Shown: piece after piece, positions 28,177 through 36,500 of the stretch
Layout: each line of letters opens with the position of its first letter
Numbering within the stretch: position 1 is the first letter of the stretch
Source: JL08 sp963765555
Lineage (GTDB): Bacteria; Pseudomonadota; Alphaproteobacteria; Rhodobacterales; Rhodobacteraceae
Length of the DNA stretch: 64,000 nt
Assembly (NCBI GenBank): GCA_963765555.1
Contig: CAVXWX010000012.1
Coordinates: 372,001-436,000 of the forward strand
Direction: 5' to 3'
Program-made: the position numbers and the translations under genes
Notes under the pieces: model-generated
The model's input: only the letters and a program-made list of their open reading frames with translations
Told to the model about the DNA's origin: nothing
Databases searched by the model: none

Positions 28177-28729
28177 TCACTTCATTGCGTGGCGCAAGCG
28201 GTCAAGCGCCAATCTAATTCTCGATTTGATGGTGCCCAGTGGCAAACCGGTTTTTTCTGCAATTTCGCTATGCGACAGGTCGCCGAAATAGGCCTGTTGG
28301 ATCAATTCGCGCTGCGCTTCCGGCAGTTCTGCGATGGCCTGCGCGAGGTGTTCGCTTTCCTGTTGCAGGGTCAAGAACGTCTTCCTGATCGGGTTCGTGT
28401 TCGGGGCCCCATGTCAGGTCTTCGGGTTCGGGGCGGCGCTGCTTGCGCAATACATCGATGCGCCGGTTACGGGCGATGGTAAAAATCCACGTCGCCACCG
28501 ACGCCCGTGTCGGATCAAACAGATGCGCCTTGCGCCACAGCGTCGCCATCACATCCTGCGCGCATTCCTCGGCCAGCGCATGATCGGCACCGGATTTCAT
28601 CAGAAATGCCTTCACGCGTGGGGCGAAATGGGCAAACACCTCGGCAAAAGCCGCCTGATCCTGAGAGTCGCGGATTCGCGCAACATGATCTGCCCACATC
28701 AATCTGGCGTCGGAATCTTTGCTGGTCAC
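28177..28729 (-). CDS. rpoE: RpoE-type ECF sigma factor of the ChrR system (one frameshift)
   Basis: About 183 aa when one extra base near 28373 is ignored. Sigma region 2 reads FAPRVKAFLMKSGADHALAE ... RASVATWIFTIARNRRIDVL; region 4 (AIAELPEAQRELIQ, LSHSEIAEKTGLPLGTIKSR) is in the next frame. The join is EDVL/TLQQESEHLA. A start at ATG 28834 would lie at the predicted transcription start, so GTG 28729 (VTSKDSDARL) or a site just after it is preferred. ECF sigma activating singlet-oxygen defence, held by ChrR encoded next. Confidence 0.9.
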
Positions 28730-28838
28730 TAAAGTCTGTCCCGTTATACGTCTTTTCGGTTTCCCGATTTCGGGAAACATAGCCGCCACAGGGGGGACTT
28801 TAAAGTCCGGCAATCTGTCCAATTCAGTGATCATATGT

Positions 28839-28868
28839 GGCTTACGTGCCGCAGGTCGGGTTGGATCA
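28839..28868 (-). promoter_or_regulatory. Predicted RpoE-dependent autoregulatory promoter of rpoE-chrR
   Basis: On the minus strand TGATCC (28868-28863), 18-base spacer, TAAGCC (28844-28839). This matches the R. sphaeroides RpoE consensus as I recall it (TGATCC-N18-TAAGA). It predicts a transcript start near 28832, about 100 bases before the chosen GTG start. Confidence 0.62.
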
Positions 28869-28958
28869 CCAAAATTGTTTTATTTGTTTTACATCCGTTT
28901 CGATCCCCACGGCGTAACAACTACCAATACAAACCAGAATTGTCGGAGCGGGACACGC

Positions 28959-30254
28959 ATGCCTTTCGAAGCCGGTGCAATGGCACCCAAAAAAATAGCC
29001 GTCATCGGCGCCGGAATTTCCGGCATGGGGGCAGCACATATGCTGGCCGATGAACATAACGTCACTTTGTTCGAATACGAAAATCGCCTGGGCGGTCATG
29101 CGCGCACCGTAATGGCCGGAAAAAACGGCGATCAGCCGGTCGATACCGGTTTTATCGTCTTTAATTATGCCTGCTATCCGCATCTGGCCGATTTGTTTGC
29201 CCGCCTCGACGTTCCGGTCGTCAAAAGCAACATGAGCTTTGGCGCGTCGATTGATGGCGGCCGGATCGAATATGGGCTGGCCAGTCTGTCGGCGTTGTTC
29301 GCACAGAAATCCAATGCGCTGAACCCGCGCTTTCTGGCGATGGTGCGCGATATCGCACGTTTCAACAAACACGGTTTGGACATGGCGCAGGAACCGGACC
29401 TGACGGTCGGTGGGTTGCTTGAAAAACTGGGCACCGGCCCGTGGTTCCGCGATTACTATCTGCTGCCGCTGTCGGGCGCGATCTGGTCGACCCCGACGCA
29501 AAAGATCATGGATTTTCCCGCCTACGCGATGATGCGGTTTTTTGAAAACCATGCCTTGCTGAACGTCTATGGCCAGCACCAGTGGTATACGGTGCAGGGC
29601 GGATCGGACCAGTATGTACGCCGTCTGGGCACAGCGATGGAAAAACAGGGTGTCACCTTGCGTCTGGGCTGCCCCGTCCAATCGGTGCGGCGCGATGAAA
29701 CCGGCGTCTGGATCAAGGCGCACGGCGCGGACGAAGACCGCTTTGACGAGATCGTGTTTGCCACCCATTCCGATGACAGCCTTGCGCTGTTGTCCGATGC
29801 CTCTGTCCCGGAACGCACGGCGCTGGGCGCAATTGCCTACCAGCCCAACGATATCGTGCTGCACCGCGATGAAACGCTGATGCCCAAACGCCGCGCCACA
29901 TGGTCAAGCTGGGTCTATACCGAAGACGCGGGCCCGCGCGAGGACAAGATCGACCTGACCTATTGGATGAACTCGCTGCAACCGATCCCGATGGACGATC
30001 CGCATTTCGTGACCCTGAACACCAAACGCACCATCCGCGAAGACCTGATCTATGATCAGGTCACGCTGCGCCATCCGGTCTATGATCTGGCGGCGCTGGA
30101 CGCACAAAAAGACATACACGCCTTCAACGGCACCAACCGCACATGGTTCTGTGGCGCGTGGATGCGCAACGGCTTCCACGAAGACGGTCTGGCCAGCGCG
30201 GTCGATGTCGTTCAGGCGATGCGCGAGCGCACAGTGCAGGTGCTGGCGGCGTGA
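28959..30254 (+). CDS. FAD-dependent oxidoreductase/desaturase of the RpoE-linked operon
   Basis: 431 aa. N-terminal FAD Rossmann motif KIAVIGAGISGMGAAHML followed by FEYENRLGGHARTV, as in amine-oxidase/phytoene-desaturase-like flavoproteins. QPVDTGFIVFNYACYP and the C-terminal WFCGAWMRNGFHEDGLASA are typical of the group linked to DUF1365 and cyclopropane-type lipid methyltransferases. Start at 28959 has CGGAGCGGGA upstream; 28980 is an alternative. In R. sphaeroides the equivalent operon belongs to the RpoE/ChrR regulon; I recall a role in furan fatty acid synthesis, which I cannot verify here. First gene of a five-gene unit. Confidence 0.85.
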   Translation: MPFEAGAMAPKKIAVIGAGISGMGAAHMLADEHNVTLFEYENRLGGHARTVMAGKNGDQPVDTGFIVFNYACYPHLADLFARLDVPVVKSNMSFGASIDGGRIEYGLASLSALFAQKSNALNPRFLAMVRDIARFNKHGLDMAQEPDLTVGGLLEKLGTGPWFRDYYLLPLSGAIWSTPTQKIMDFPAYAMMRFFENHALLNVYGQHQWYTVQGGSDQYVRRLGTAMEKQGVTLRLGCPVQSVRRDETGVWIKAHGADEDRFDEIVFATHSDDSLALLSDASVPERTALGAIAYQPNDIVLHRDETLMPKRRATWSSWVYTEDAGPREDKIDLTYWMNSLQPIPMDDPHFVTLNTKRTIREDLIYDQVTLRHPVYDLAALDAQKDIHAFNGTNRTWFCGAWMRNGFHEDGLASAVDVVQAMRERTVQVLAA

Positions 30255-31012
30255 TGGACCGTGTCGATCATATCGCAGGCCAAACCTTTCACGGGCGCAA
30301 GGGCGATGTGCAAAACGCATTTCGCTATTCGGTGGATTACGTGCTGCTGGATGCGGAACGCGATGTGCGCACCCCCGCGCTGTTCTCACGCAACGGGCGC
30401 AACCTGACCGCGCTGGATGATGTGGATCACGGCGGCGCCCCCAAGGCGGGGCGCGGTGCCGTCTGGGTGCGCGAAGTGCTGGCCCAGCACGATATCGGCA
30501 ATGTCGATCGCATCCTGCTGCTGGCACAGCCGCGTACATTCGGCCATGTGTTCAATCCGGTCAGCTTCTGGCTGTGTTACACAGCGGCCAATGATCTGGT
30601 CTGCGTGATCGCCGAGGTCAGCAATACCTTCGGCGATCGCCATTCCTATCTGTGCCATCACGCCGATCTGTCACCGATCCTGCCCGATCACCGGCTCAGC
30701 GCGAAAAAGATTTTCCATGTTTCGCCGTTTCAACCCGTCGAAGGCGGCTATGTGTTCCGCTTTGACATCAACGACGACCGCATCGGCATCTGGATCGATT
30801 ACAACCGGCCCAAAGGCGGGTTGCTGGCGACCCTGACAGGCCCGCGCAAACCCCTGACCAACCGGGCCATCCTGCGCTCTGCCTTGCGCCGTCCGCTTGG
30901 GTCGCGCCGCGTGCTGGGGCTGATCCACTGGCAGGCGCTCAAGCTGTGGACCAAGAAAGTATCCTACCGTCCGCGCCCCGCGCCCCCGTCCCAAGAAGTG
31001 TCGGGCCAGTGA
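30254..31012 (+). CDS. DUF1365 family protein
   Basis: 252 aa. Opening block HIAGQTFHGRKGDVQNAFRYSVDY and RTFGHVFNPVSFWLCYTAAN are diagnostic of DUF1365. It starts on the last base of the FAD-protein stop codon, so the two are coupled. The DUF1365/FAD oxidoreductase pair is widespread and tied to fatty-acid tail modification, but no enzymatic activity is established from the sequence. A hydrophobic central part suggests membrane association. Confidence 0.88.
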   Translation: MDRVDHIAGQTFHGRKGDVQNAFRYSVDYVLLDAERDVRTPALFSRNGRNLTALDDVDHGGAPKAGRGAVWVREVLAQHDIGNVDRILLLAQPRTFGHVFNPVSFWLCYTAANDLVCVIAEVSNTFGDRHSYLCHHADLSPILPDHRLSAKKIFHVSPFQPVEGGYVFRFDINDDRIGIWIDYNRPKGGLLATLTGPRKPLTNRAILRSALRRPLGSRRVLGLIHWQALKLWTKKVSYRPRPAPPSQEVSGQ

Positions 31013-32275
31013 CCGCCGCCGCGCTGTCTTCCGCGCCGCAGGCCGTGTCTGCGACCTCTGCGCGCTTGCCGTCTTATGCGCTGTTCGCGGCCCTGCTGGC
31101 GGCGGCAGGCCTGCCGATCTATATCCATGCGCCGAAATTCTATGTCGATGAATACGGCGTGTCGCTGGCGGCATTGGGCGCTGTGCTGTTCGGCTTGCGC
31201 CTGCTCGATGTGGTTCAGGATCCGCTTTTGGGCCGCCTGTCGGAAAAGCTGCGCCATCACCGCGCGCAGGCCGTGGCTGTCGGCCGCCCTGATCATCGCC
31301 CTGTCGATGGCCGGTCTGTTCGCCGTGACCCCGCCGATGGCCCCGCTGGTCTGGTTCGGTCTGATGCTGACGCTGGTGTTTTCCGCGTTCAGCTTCCTGA
31401 CCATCAATTTTTACGCCCAAGGCGTGTCCAAGGCCGCCACGCTGGGCGCGCAGGGGCATTTGCGTCTGGCCCGCTGGCGCGAAACCGGCGCGTTGCTGGG
31501 CGTTTGCGTGGCCGCGATTGCCCCCGTTGTTCTCGGGGCCTGGATGGGCGCGCCGTTTACCGGCTTTGCCATCGGATTTGCGGTTCTCGCGGGGGCCTCC
31601 GTTCTGGCGATGCGCTTTGAATGGGGCGTGTCCGCCGCGCTGCCGTCCACCGGCTTCGGCCCGATCCTGCGTGATCCGGTGGCGCGCCGGCTGCTGTTGA
31701 TCGCGCTGATCAATGCGGCCCCCGTGGCCGTCAGTTCCACGCTGTTTCTGTTCTTTGTCGAAAGCCGCCTTGCCGCGCCGGGGATGGAGGGGCCGCTGTT
31801 GCTGCTGTTCTTCCTATCCGCCGCGCTGGCCGCGCCGTTCTGGGGCATGCTGGCCGAACGCTGGGGCGCCAAACGCGCGCTGATCCTTGGCATGGTCCTG
31901 TCGATCATCGCCTTTGGCTTTGCGATCACGCTGGGGGCAGGCGACTGGCCGCTTTTTGCGCTGATCTGCATCGCCTCCGGCGCAGCGCTTGGCGCAGACA
32001 TGACCCTGCTGCCGGCCATTTTCGCCAATCACATGGCACGCATTTCGCCCACTGCCGCCGAAGGGTTCGGCCTGTGGTCGTTCGTTTCGAAATTCACGCT
32101 GGCCTTTGCCGCTGTCACCCTGCTGCCCCTGCTGGACGCCGCCGGGTTTCAGGCTGGCGCGGACAATACGCAAACTGCACTTGGAACGCTGGGGCTTTTG
32201 TACGCCGCCGTCCCTTGTGCGCTCAAGGTGCTGGCCATTGCCCTGCTGATGGCCACCCGATTAGAGGAGAGTTGA
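31009..32275 (+). CDS. MFS transporter, GPH cation symporter type (one frameshift)
   Basis: 421 aa restored, about 12 transmembrane helices. The GTG start overlaps the DUF1365 stop (GTGA); an ATG at 30946 would overlap by 67 bases and is less likely. Frame changes by +1 near 31267: RLSEKLRHHRA joins RPWLSAALIIALSMAG. MelB-like motif LDVVQDPLLGRLSEKL in loop 2-3. Substrate unknown; in the equivalent Rhodobacter operon it is a companion of lipid-modifying enzymes. Confidence 0.86.
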
Positions 32276-32278
32276 ACG

Positions 32279-32842
32279 ATGGAACCGTTTTTGCTTGTGA
32301 TGCTGGGTGTTGTGCTGGTTCTGGGCCTTGTCCTGATCCAACGCCGCTACATGGGGTTTACCGCGCAGCAACCGGCCGATTATGACACCGGCCAGCCGCA
32401 ATTCGATTTGCGCCACCATTTGAATGGCCCGATTGTTTGCGAAGGCGTCATTTTCGGGCCAACAGGGCGTGTGACATCCCGATTTGTCGGCGATTTCGAT
32501 GCAAAGTGGAACGGCAATACCGGCGTGATGAAAGAACATTTCGCCTATGACAGCGGCACCCATCAGGATCGCGAATGGCATTTGCAGATCGGCAATGACG
32601 GCCGCATCAAGGCCACCGCGCCCGATGTTGTGGGCGAAGGCACCGGCTGGCAACGCGGGTCATCGGTGCAATTGAAATACCGCATCCGCCTGCCCGACAG
32701 CGCGGGTGGCCATGTTCTGGACACGGTCGACTGGATGTATCTGGCCCCGAACGGAACCATCGTGAACCGCAGCCAGTTCCGTAAATACGGGATCAAGGTG
32801 GCCGAACTGGTGGCCACCATGCGCCAAAAGGAAGCCGCATGA
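32279..32842 (+). CDS. DUF3833 family protein
   Basis: 187 aa. One N-terminal membrane anchor (FLLVMLGVVLVLGLVLI) then a beta-rich DUF3833 domain: HLNGPIVCEGVIFGPTGRVTSRF, WNGNTGVMKEHFAYDSGT, RQWHL-like REWHLQIG, DWMYLAPNGTIVNRSQFRK. Probably periplasmic-facing and lipocalin-like; function unknown. Three bases after the MFS gene and overlapping the SDR gene by four. Confidence 0.85.
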   Translation: MEPFLLVMLGVVLVLGLVLIQRRYMGFTAQQPADYDTGQPQFDLRHHLNGPIVCEGVIFGPTGRVTSRFVGDFDAKWNGNTGVMKEHFAYDSGTHQDREWHLQIGNDGRIKATAPDVVGEGTGWQRGSSVQLKYRIRLPDSAGGHVLDTVDWMYLAPNGTIVNRSQFRKYGIKVAELVATMRQKEAA

Positions 32843-33570
32843 CGGATTGGAACGGAAAACGCTACTGGCTGGTCGGGGCCAGCGACGGCCTTGGCGCCGC
32901 CCTTGCCCATGTCCTCAGCAAGGCCGGCGTTGAAGTGATCGTATCCGCCCGGTCCGAAGACCGCCTGTCCGCGTTGGTCAACGACCTGCCCGGGCCTGCC
33001 TCGTATCAAACAGTGGATGTCTCCGACACAGACAATGTCACCGCAGCAGCGCAGGCCATCGGGCCGGTGGATGGTGTGGTGTTTCTGGCGGGCGTCTACT
33101 GGCCGATGCCCGCAACACAATGGGATCCGCAGCAGGCCACCGCGATGGCCGATATCAATTTTACCGGCCTTGTGCGGGTGATGGGGGCCGTGGTGCCCGA
33201 TATGGTCGCGCGTGACAGCGGCCACATCGTGATCACCGGCAGCCTGTCGGGTTTTCGCGGCCTGCCCGGGGCCATCGGCTATGCCGCGTCCAAGGCGGGC
33301 ACCATGGCGCTGGCCGAAAGCATGTATGCCGATCTGCGCAAAACTGGCGTGCGCGTGCAGGTCGCCAATCCCGGTTTCATCAAGACCCGCCTGACCGAAA
33401 AAAACGATTTCACCATGCCGTTTATCATGGAGCCCGAGGCCGCCGCGCAGGAAATGTTCGACCATATGAACGCCGATCATTTCAAGAAAAGCTTTCCGCG
33501 CGTGTTTTCGTGGTTGTTCCGTCTTAGCCAGTTCATGCCCGACTGGATGTACTACCGCCTATTTGCGTGA
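32839..33570 (+). CDS. Short-chain dehydrogenase/reductase
   Basis: 243 aa classical SDR. Cofactor motif YWLVGASDGLGAALAHVLS (TGxxxGxG variant with G-A-S-D-G-L-G), catalytic Ser in IVITGSLSGFRG and YxxxK in GYAASKAGTMA. Closes the five-gene operon FAD protein-DUF1365-MFS-DUF3833-SDR. Substrate unknown, likely a lipid-derived carbonyl or alcohol given its partners. Confidence 0.88.
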   Translation: MTDWNGKRYWLVGASDGLGAALAHVLSKAGVEVIVSARSEDRLSALVNDLPGPASYQTVDVSDTDNVTAAAQAIGPVDGVVFLAGVYWPMPATQWDPQQATAMADINFTGLVRVMGAVVPDMVARDSGHIVITGSLSGFRGLPGAIGYAASKAGTMALAESMYADLRKTGVRVQVANPGFIKTRLTEKNDFTMPFIMEPEAAAQEMFDHMNADHFKKSFPRVFSWLFRLSQFMPDWMYYRLFA

Positions 33571-33636
33571 GATCAAAGACGGCCCCGCCCGATCCGGTGT
33601 CAACTTATCCGACACGTGCGAACAGGAGGGTCAGGC

Positions 33637-33954
33637 ATGCTGGAAATTTCCACACAACAGGTGGCGCAAGTCATTCTGATGGGGCGCGAACTGGGTCGCG
33701 CCGAAGGCGAACTGCGCGGCCTGATCGACAGGTTAAGCGAAGATGCGCAAGCCGAACTGGTCGCCCTGATGTGGATCGGCCGTGGCAGTTTCGAACCCGA
33801 AGACCTGCCCGAAGCCATCACCACAGCCCGTCAGGAGGCGACAACCCCGACCGCAGATTACCTGATCGGCACACCGCATTTGTCCGAACATCTGGAAAAC
33901 GCGCTGGACGCGCTGGGCATTTCCGCCACCGATGAAGAAGACGATCTGATGTAG
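33637..33954 (+). CDS. DUF3775 family protein
   Basis: 105 aa, acidic, soluble. STQQVAQVILMGRELGRAEGE and ELVALMWIGRGSFEPEDLPE are the DUF3775 signature; ends in an acidic tail EEDDLM. The start at 33637 has a strong AGGAGGG upstream. Function unknown. Sits between the RpoE-linked operon and the convergent lysine-pathway gene. Confidence 0.8.
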   Translation: MLEISTQQVAQVILMGRELGRAEGELRGLIDRLSEDAQAELVALMWIGRGSFEPEDLPEAITTARQEATTPTADYLIGTPHLSEHLENALDALGISATDEEDDLM

Positions 33955-33973
33955 GGCGGCGGCGCCTGTTGAT

Positions 33974-35029
33974 CTAAACGCGTTCAATCTGCGCCACATA
34001 GGTCGCCTTGGCCCGGCCCCAGACACCCGCATCAAGATCATCCAGCGTCAACAATGACGGCAACAATTGCGCGCCGTAGTCTTGCGAGCTTTCGACAGGC
34101 AGCATCGATGGCAGATTATCAATCGCTGTCACATCAAGGGGCGGAGCCTCATGCACCCGCAACGCCGGTGCATCCCATGTGGTGGTGCGATCATAAACCT
34201 TGATGGGTGAAAAATCGCTGTCCGGATCACAGGCGATATCGCCGATAACGCGTAACCGCCGCGCCGCTGCGCCCGCATCGGCGGGTACAAAAACCGGCGT
34301 GCCGGGGCGGGCCAGAATACAGTTGAAAAACAGATCATGGTCCAGAATTTCGGGAAACGGCCCGCCATCGGCGGTTTCGGCCATATCCCATTTCGTCGTT
34401 GCCACATTCATCGCCGCGCACAGATCGGCCACGCCGTGGCCCACCCGCCCCAGCGCCCCGATGATCAGCGCATCGGGCCGCGCCTGTTCTGTGCTGTCCA
34501 GATCACGGACCAGATCGGCGCACATCGCCTGCGCACTGTCATAAACGCCGACCGGTCCGGCAATGCCCCCGCGCTGTTGCGCGGCCCAGCATTTCAACGC
34601 CACCGCCGCGCCCGCATATCCCGCCCAATAGCCGAATGCGGCCACACGCCGCCCGTCCGGATCAACCAGATATTCCAGATCGTATAATGTGCCACCACCG
34701 GCCTTGAACCGCCCCAGCAAGACCTGCCCCGCCGGCTGGCCCTTGTAGGCGTGGCCGAACAGAATATGGCGATGCACCAGCGGCGTGCCGTCTTCGGGCA
34801 GTTCTTTCAGCCCGAAGATAATCGCATCGCGCGGCGCGTCGGGCCAGCTGTTCTGCGGCGCGATGGTGCATCCGGCGGCGCGGTAGCCATCAATGCCAAT
34901 CGCGCGGTCTGCGCTGTCCTCGACCGTGACCTGAATACCGGCGGCAATCAGCTGTGCCGCACCTTCCGGCGTCAGCCCGACCCGTTGTTCATTGGCGCGT
35001 TGTTCGGCGCGCACCCAAAGATGTGTCAT
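33974..35029 (-). CDS. Saccharopine dehydrogenase (NAD+, L-lysine-forming type)
   Basis: 351 aa, alanine dehydrogenase/PNT-like fold as in yeast LYS1. THLWVRAEQRANEQRVGLTPEGAAQL is the N-terminal substrate-site block (Arg and Lys/Arg contacts), with ILFGHAYKGQ, ALIIGALGRVGHGVADL (NAD site) and IPLDVTAIDNLPSMLP-like DVTAIDNLPSMLPVESS. In bacteria such proteins take part in lysine metabolism or amino-acid condensation; direction cannot be decided. GST gene overlaps its start by four bases. Confidence 0.87.
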   Translation of the reverse strand: MTHLWVRAEQRANEQRVGLTPEGAAQLIAAGIQVTVEDSADRAIGIDGYRAAGCTIAPQNSWPDAPRDAIIFGLKELPEDGTPLVHRHILFGHAYKGQPAGQVLLGRFKAGGGTLYDLEYLVDPDGRRVAAFGYWAGYAGAAVALKCWAAQQRGGIAGPVGVYDSAQAMCADLVRDLDSTEQARPDALIIGALGRVGHGVADLCAAMNVATTKWDMAETADGGPFPEILDHDLFFNCILARPGTPVFVPADAGAAARRLRVIGDIACDPDSDFSPIKVYDRTTTWDAPALRVHEAPPLDVTAIDNLPSMLPVESSQDYGAQLLPSLLTLDDLDAGVWGRAKATYVAQIERV

Positions 35030-35658
35030 TCTTCTGCCCCCGCAAATATCCCGTCGGCCAGCGCCTTTTGCACCGATGGCCGGTTCAACATCCGGCGCTG
35101 AAACGCATGCAAACGGGGATACTGTGCGATCCGCACCCCGTCAGACGGCAGCCACGACAGGGCCGTAAACAGATAGGCATCGGCCAGCGTGAACTGCGCG
35201 CCCACCACAAAGGGGCCTTGCAGCGCCTCGTCTTCGACATACCGGCAGTTGGCGCTGATGTTTTCCGTGACCTTCGATTTCAGATCGTCAAAGCTGCTTT
35301 GCTGTGTGGCCCAACGGGCACCCCGTCCGCCCATCGCATGGTTCACATGCCATGTGCTGGCCAGATAGGTCATCAAACTGCGCATCTGCGCGGCCTGAAA
35401 CGGATCATCGGGCACAAGCCCCGCATCGGGGTAAAGCGCCGCGACATAGTCCAGCAGGGCACTGGTTTCGGTCAGAACACCGCGCTCCGTGACCAGAGCA
35501 GGCACGCGGCCCTTGGGGTTGATCGCATGATAGTCCGGCTTGGTTTGTGCGCCGCTGGCGAAATCGACCGTGACGGTGTCATAGGCGGCGCCTGCCTCGT
35601 TCAGGGCAATCGCCACGGCCGTGGAAACAGAACCTTTGGAATAATACAGGGTCAGCAT
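35026..35658 (-). CDS. Glutathione S-transferase family protein
   Basis: 210 aa. Thioredoxin-like N-terminus LTLYYSKGSVSTAVAIALNEAG with a Ser near the catalytic position, the cis-Pro block GRVPALVTERGVLTETSALLDYVA and an all-helical C-terminal domain. Beta-class like. Overlaps the saccharopine dehydrogenase start by ATGA; 12 bases after the histidine phosphatase, so three genes form one unit. Confidence 0.88.
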   Translation of the reverse strand: MLTLYYSKGSVSTAVAIALNEAGAAYDTVTVDFASGAQTKPDYHAINPKGRVPALVTERGVLTETSALLDYVAALYPDAGLVPDDPFQAAQMRSLMTYLASTWHVNHAMGGRGARWATQQSSFDDLKSKVTENISANCRYVEDEALQGPFVVGAQFTLADAYLFTALSWLPSDGVRIAQYPRLHAFQRRMLNRPSVQKALADGIFAGAEE

Positions 35659-35670
35659 ATCGCACCTTTG

Positions 35671-36324
35671 TCAGATATGGGTTTGCGCCGCGCGCCGGTC
35701 GGCGCGATCCAGATGCGGCACTGCATTGAACAATACGGGCGACCAATGCCCGCCAATCGGAAACAGCCGGTGCATCGAAGTGTGCATGATCGCCAGCGCC
35801 ATTCGCGACATGGCCGGAATATCCAGCCCCATCGCCTGTCGCATCGCCATCGAAATCAACCCGCCCGACGTGATGACAAGCGCCGGCCCGTCGCCTTCGC
35901 TGATGTCGTGCAGGGCCGATTGCACGCGGTCTTCAAACGCCTGAAAGGTTTCGGGCGGGTTGCCGATATGCCCGTCCTTCCACCGCCCGAACAAATCCGG
36001 CAGATGGTTGGTGAACGTGCCCGGTTCAACCGGAAACGGCACGCCGTGCTGGTCTTGCAGCAACTTGGACAGCGTGAAATATTCCAATTCGTTCAGTCGC
36101 GCATCGCGGACCGGTTCCAGCCCCGTCTGCATCGCATCCGCGGTTTCAATGTGGCGCGTCAGCGTGCCGGTATAAAGCCGTGCGTAATGCTGGTGCGTGT
36201 CCTTCAGATGCGCACCCAGCCACGCCGCCTGTTCGTGGCCCAACGGGCTAAGGCGGTCATAACTCAATTCGTCACGGGCGGCGGAATTGGCCTGACCATG
36301 CCGGATCAGCGTGATGTGGGACAT
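35671..36324 (-). CDS. Histidine phosphatase (phosphoglycerate mutase-like) family protein
   Basis: 217 aa. Catalytic LIRHGQANS at residues 6-14, second Arg/Glu region LNELEYFTLSKLL, and the late His-like block VITSGGLISMAMRQ, where the usual GHG/SHGG His is replaced by SGG. The second catalytic His of the superfamily therefore is not obvious, which may mean altered activity. First gene of the phosphatase-GST-saccharopine dehydrogenase unit. Confidence 0.85.
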   Translation of the reverse strand: MSHITLIRHGQANSAARDELSYDRLSPLGHEQAAWLGAHLKDTHQHYARLYTGTLTRHIETADAMQTGLEPVRDARLNELEYFTLSKLLQDQHGVPFPVEPGTFTNHLPDLFGRWKDGHIGNPPETFQAFEDRVQSALHDISEGDGPALVITSGGLISMAMRQAMGLDIPAMSRMALAIMHTSMHRLFPIGGHWSPVLFNAVPHLDRADRRAAQTHI

Positions 36325-36450
36325 ATGACGTTCTCCTGTTGCCCATTCTTAGGACAGGGGCAGGGCAGGGGAAAGGGCCAAACCTTGTGATCAGGCACCG
36401 CAAACGGCACTGGGGTGCGTTGAAACCTGTCTGTCGCCACGATAACGATA

Positions 36451-36475
36451 GGGGCACACGGACGTGCCGTGCCCC
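36451..36475. repeat. GC-rich hairpin in the leader upstream of the amidohydrolase
   Basis: GGGGCAC at 36451-36457 pairs with GTGCCCC at 36469-36475 around an 11-base loop. It lies 25 bases before the amidohydrolase ATG and has no T-run, so it is not a standard terminator. It could modulate translation of the downstream gene; low certainty. The rest of 36325-36500 shows no gene. Confidence 0.35.
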
Positions 36476-36500
36476 CATACACCAAACCGGACCCGACCCG

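Noticed and set aside
36451..36475. Hairpin as a terminator of the upstream gene
   Set aside because: The upstream gene is on the other strand and points away; no T-run follows.
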